A DNA stretch of 9,022 nucleotides, taken from positions 1 to 9,022 of the forward strand of contig JAKSHV010000033.1 of NCBI GenBank assembly GCA_024399225.1, written 5' to 3'. This stretch comes from an archaeon. Lineage in GTDB: Archaea > Thermoplasmatota > Thermoplasmata > Methanomassiliicoccales > Methanomethylophilaceae. The notes under the pieces were generated by a model that ran no database searches, was not told the DNA's origin, and saw nothing but the letters and a program-made list of their open reading frames with translations. Below are positions 7,575-9,022 of this stretch, piece after piece. Position 1 is the first letter of the stretch. Every line of letters starts with the position of its first letter. A program made the translations under genes and the position numbers.

Positions 7575-8399
7575 TCAGTTTATCCTGAATCCGTTCAGAT
7601 AACTCAGCGACCTTCCCGTCTTCTTCACGCTTCCATCGCCGTCCCTCATCATGATGAGACGTTCCAATCCGAATCCGGCTCCGCACCACGGTTCGTGGAT
7701 GTCATGCGCAGGGTCGAGTACATGCGGACCGATGGCTGCTGAACATACTTCCTCGCCGTCGACCTCGACATCGATGGTGTGCTTGTACACATCGGATTCC
7801 TCATCGACAAGTTCGTATTCGAGCCCGACGGTCTTCATCACAACGTCGATGTAATGCTTGATCTTCTCTGTGGTGTCGCCTTCGGGACCCATGTCCACTA
7901 GGTTCAGCATTGTGAATTCTTCTAAGTGGTCGTTGCTGTGGGATTCCGCCCTGAAGCAGGAACCTATCTCGAATATCTTCACCGGACCGTCGGTGTACTC
8001 CCTGAGATCGTGCATGACCTTGTAGAGGTTCGGTGCGTGCATGGGGCGCAGTGCCCTCTTGTCATCTATCCAGAAGACCTGTTCGAAAAGCGGATGATCT
8101 TCCGTGATGGTCATCTTGGCCAATGCGGCTTTGGATACGAACACCGGTGTCTTGACTTCGGTGAATCCCTCCGCAATCAGCGCCTCCGACAGCTTCAGCT
8201 CCAATTCCATCAGCCTGTGGTGGCGGGGCGAGGTAATGAATTCGGTAATCCCCTTCTTGTTCTCCCGTTCCAGGCGGGATATCAGCTTGGAAAAACCGCT
8301 GTTGCGTTCCGCCTCGGTGGCGAACTCGGTATCCGTCGCTATGTTGTCTCCGTATTCCCTGATACGCTGTATCTGTGATTCTGTGAATGTGAATGCCAT
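7575..8399 (-). CDS. pylS: Pyrrolysyl-tRNA synthetase PylS, catalytic domain only
   Basis: This class II aminoacyl-tRNA synthetase activates pyrrolysine and attaches it to tRNA-Pyl. The 274-residue protein corresponds to the catalytic domain. The N-terminal tRNA-binding domain found in Methanosarcina PylS is absent here, and no separate pylSn gene is present in the window, the arrangement known from Methanomassiliicoccales. Motif 2 is IFEIGSCFRAESHS (142-155) and motif 3 is GAGFGLERL (240-248). Pocket residues seen are Leu125, Tyr126, Met129, Asn166, Val168, Tyr205 and Trp238; His121 stands where M. mazei and M. alvus have Leu. I chose the ATG at 8399 because GGAGG at 8407-8411 lies 7 nt upstream. 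Upstream in-frame ATGs exist, but the reading frame there runs through the tRNA gene. The stop is TGA. Confidence 0.96.
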   Translation of the reverse strand: MAFTFTESQIQRIREYGDNIATDTEFATEAERNSGFSKLISRLERENKKGITEFITSPRHHRLMELELKLSEALIAEGFTEVKTPVFVSKAALAKMTITEDHPLFEQVFWIDDKRALRPMHAPNLYKVMHDLREYTDGPVKIFEIGSCFRAESHSNDHLEEFTMLNLVDMGPEGDTTEKIKHYIDVVMKTVGLEYELVDEESDVYKHTIDVEVDGEEVCSAAIGPHVLDPAHDIHEPWCGAGFGLERLIMMRDGDGSVKKTGRSLSYLNGFRIN

Positions 8400-8406
8400 T
8401 TTGTTT

Positions 8407-8411
8407 CCTCC
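8407..8411 (-). promoter_or_regulatory. Shine-Dalgarno site of pylS (decides the start)
   Basis: GGAGG on the minus strand lies 7 nt before the ATG at 8399. It sits inside the 22-nt gap between the mature 3' end of tRNA-Pyl and pylS. Release of the tRNA from a joint transcript would therefore leave a pylS message with a short leader that still contains this site. Confidence 0.8.
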
Positions 8412-8421
8412 ATCTGGCATA

Positions 8422-8492
8422 TGGCGAGAGACCGGGGGGTCGAACCCCGCTCGCAAGGTTTTAGAGACCCGCTGATCGCCGGATCGTCTCCC
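8422..8492 (-). tRNA. pylT: tRNA-Pyl (anticodon CUA), amber decoder
   Basis: The 71-nt minus-strand sequence folds as follows. The 7-bp acceptor stem is GGGAGAC/GTCTCTC with one G-U pair. The D stem GATC/GATC encloses a 4-nt loop CGGC. One base leads into the anticodon arm GCGGGT-CTCTAAA-ACCTTGC, in which one T is bulged, and the anticodon CTA reads amber. The variable loop is GAG (3 nt). The T arm is CGGGG-TTCGACC-CCCCG, followed by discriminator G and an encoded CCA. There is no base between the acceptor and D stems. These features match the minimal tRNA-Pyl described for Methanomassiliicoccales and differ from Methanosarcina. It lies 22 nt before pylS with no terminator between, so joint transcription is likely. 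Confidence 0.96.
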
Positions 8493-8520
8493 ATTTTTGT
8501 TTTGTGGTTTCTTCGGTTTC

Positions 8521-8530
8521 AGGATATACA
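8521..8530 (-). promoter_or_regulatory. TATA-like box proximal to pylT
   Basis: On the minus strand TGTATATCCT is centred about 34 nt before the first base of tRNA-Pyl. An archaeal start site 25-27 nt downstream would fall near 8499-8501, giving a 5' leader of only 7-9 nt on the tRNA. The stretch between is A-rich on the minus strand. Placement is good for a promoter of the pylT-pylSBCD operon; no further evidence is available. Confidence 0.5.
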
Positions 8531-8576
8531 GACCTATGAGGGCACGTCGGCACCTCCGGGGATTTTCAGGACAGTG

Positions 8577-8586
8577 GATATATCGT
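8577..8586 (-). promoter_or_regulatory. Second TATA-like box upstream of pylT
   Basis: The near-palindromic stretch ACGATATATCC (minus strand) could be a second TATA box. Its start site would fall near 8554, giving a 60-nt leader before the tRNA. It is a weaker candidate than the box at 8521-8530 because of the longer leader. Both boxes lie between the inverted-repeat element at 8606-8688 and the tRNA. Confidence 0.3.
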
Positions 8587-8605
8587 AGTTCGTCATACAG
8601 AGGGT

Positions 8606-8688
8606 CGAACCGTCCCCGCTAAATGAGGAAAGAATATGCTGAACAACGCACGTTTTAGAGTTCATATTCAACAACGGGGACAGGTTCG
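8606..8688. other. 83-nt nested inverted repeat with pylT-like sequence blocks
   Basis: The outer arms pair over 13 bp: CGAACC+GTCCCCG (8606-8618) with CGGGGAC+GGTTCG (8675-8688), leaving a single bulged A at 8682. Inside, GAATATG (8632-8638) pairs with CATATTC (8663-8669). The two helices are separated by an asymmetric internal loop of 13 nt and 5 nt. On the minus strand the element contains, in order, CTCTAAAAC (as in the tRNA-Pyl anticodon loop), AGCGGGG and GGTTCGACCC (as in its T arm), but spread apart by about 38 nt. It does not fold as a tRNA. It lies in the non-coding gap between mtmB and pylT. It could be a structured RNA, a regulator binding site or a pylT remnant; I cannot tell which. 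Confidence 0.5.
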
Positions 8689-8713
8689 TTAATTTGCTCG
8701 CTTGGGGGAATTC

Positions 8714-8733
8714 GGGCCCCCTTCCGGGGACCC
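8714..8733 (-). terminator. Strong hairpin after mtmB
   Basis: On the minus strand GGGTCCCC pairs with GGGGGCCC over 8 bp (one G-U) around a GGAA loop of the GNRA type. It begins 13 nt after the mtmB stop. No T-run follows directly; the nearest T-containing stretch is AATTAACG about 20 nt later. It is therefore more likely a 3'-end stabiliser or processing signal than a simple terminator. The G5 run can instead pair with CCCCC at 8704-8708, which gives an alternative fold. Confidence 0.5.
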
Positions 8734-8746
8734 TGTGTTTATTTCA

Positions 8747-9022
8747 TCAGTGCTTGATGTCCAGTCCTGCGTCCCTGATGGTCTGCAGAGCCTTGTCGTA
8801 GACCTCGAGGTATTCCTTGGTGGGCTTGACGGTGGTTACGTCGTAGCACTCCTGGAAGGTCTTTCCGAGGTCGGGGTTGGTGTACATGGGCTCGTAGATG
8901 TTCAGGAGGTTCTGGATGGTCTCGTTCATGTCGGAGACGCGCTGACCTGCTGCGCAGCGTGCTGCCTCTCCCATGACACGGGCTTCCATTCCGGTGAACT
9001 TGTCGAGGACGACTCCCTTGGT
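8747..9022 (-). CDS. mtmB: Monomethylamine methyltransferase MtmB, C-terminal part
   Basis: MtmB moves the methyl group of monomethylamine to its corrinoid protein MtmC, the first step of methanogenesis from this substrate. Only the last 91 codons are visible; the gene runs off the right edge of the window. The segment begins TKGVVLDKFTGMEARVMGE and continues to LGKTFQECYDVTTVKPTKEYLEVYD near the end, which closely resembles the C terminus of Methanosarcina MtmB as I know it. The family's in-frame amber codon, read as pyrrolysine, lies near the middle of the roughly 458-residue protein and so outside this window. The stop is TGA. The location just upstream of the pyl genes, on the same strand, fits the need of this enzyme for pyrrolysine. 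Confidence 0.93.
   Translation of the reverse strand, partial: TKGVVLDKFTGMEARVMGEAARCAAGQRVSDMNETIQNLLNIYEPMYTNPDLGKTFQECYDVTTVKPTKEYLEVYDKALQTIRDAGLDIKH

Noticed and set aside
8400..8456. Upstream in-frame ATGs extending PylS by 7 or 19 residues
   Set aside because: The 19-residue extension would be coded by the 3' half of tRNA-Pyl and resembles no PylS N terminus. The 7-residue one would start at an ATG just before the GGAGG and use that site as coding sequence. The ATG at 8399 has the well-placed GGAGG.
8606..8688. A second functional tRNA gene
   Set aside because: Although it has tRNA-like blocks and a 7-bp GTCCCCG/CGGGGAC stem, the CTCTAAA loop has no pairing stem, no T arm lies inside the outer stem and there is no CCA.
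8606..8688. Archaeal H/ACA guide RNA on the plus strand
   Set aside because: The stem, internal loop, upper stem and an ACA (8680-8682) superficially fit. However, the upper stem base is only about 10 nt from ACA instead of the usual 14-16, and I see no convincing kink-turn.
8747..9022. The pyrrolysine amber codon and any PYLIS-like element of mtmB
   Set aside because: The visible part covers only the C-terminal 91 codons; the amber codon lies well upstream, outside the window.
1..9022. CRISPR arrays, insertion sequences, integrase or prophage genes
   Set aside because: I see no regularly spaced repeats, transposase motifs, terminal inverted repeats or integrase genes. The coding density and gene layout look like ordinary chromosome.

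Overview
The window carries a complete pyrrolysine (Pyl) cassette, pylT-pylS-pylB-pylC-pylD. It lies directly downstream of a monomethylamine methyltransferase gene (mtmB, 3' part only) and is followed by unrelated housekeeping genes. This points to a methylamine-using methanogenic archaeon. PylS has only the catalytic domain, and tRNA-Pyl has no linker between acceptor and D stems, a 4-nt D loop and a bulged base in the anticodon stem. Both are features of the Methanomassiliicoccales (Methanomethylophilus-type) rather than Methanosarcina. All nine visible stop codons are TGA (8) or TAA (1), with no TAG, as expected where amber is read as Pyl.

Layout, left to right. (1) 9-2893, plus strand: trkA and trkH, a translationally coupled K+ uptake pair. 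(2) 2894-2947: a convergent intergenic gap holding a UUCG-type hairpin flanked by T-runs. (3) 2948-3781, minus strand: a helical-repeat (TPR-like) protein, probably with its own promoter inside the end of the next gene. (4) 3816-4532, minus: a class I glutamine amidotransferase-fold hydrolase (PuuD / peptidase C26 type) whose start overlaps the pylD stop. (5) 4529-8492, minus: pylT, pylS, pylB, pylC, pylD, read right to left, with gaps or overlaps of only a few bases between the protein genes and 22 nt between pylT and pylS. (6) 8493-8746: 254 bp of non-coding DNA with two TATA-like boxes, an 83-nt nested inverted repeat sharing ordered sequence blocks with pylT, and a strong hairpin just after mtmB. 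(7) 8747-9022, minus: the C-terminal 91 codons of mtmB, continuing beyond the window.

How the genes work together: PylB, PylC and PylD make pyrrolysine from two lysines, PylS charges it onto tRNA-Pyl (anticodon CUA), and the charged tRNA reads the in-frame amber codon of methylamine methyltransferases such as MtmB. That amber codon lies upstream of the visible mtmB part. The most unusual items are the pylT-like structured element between mtmB and pylT, the competing hairpins after mtmB, and the amidotransferase-fold hydrolase coupled to the pyl genes.
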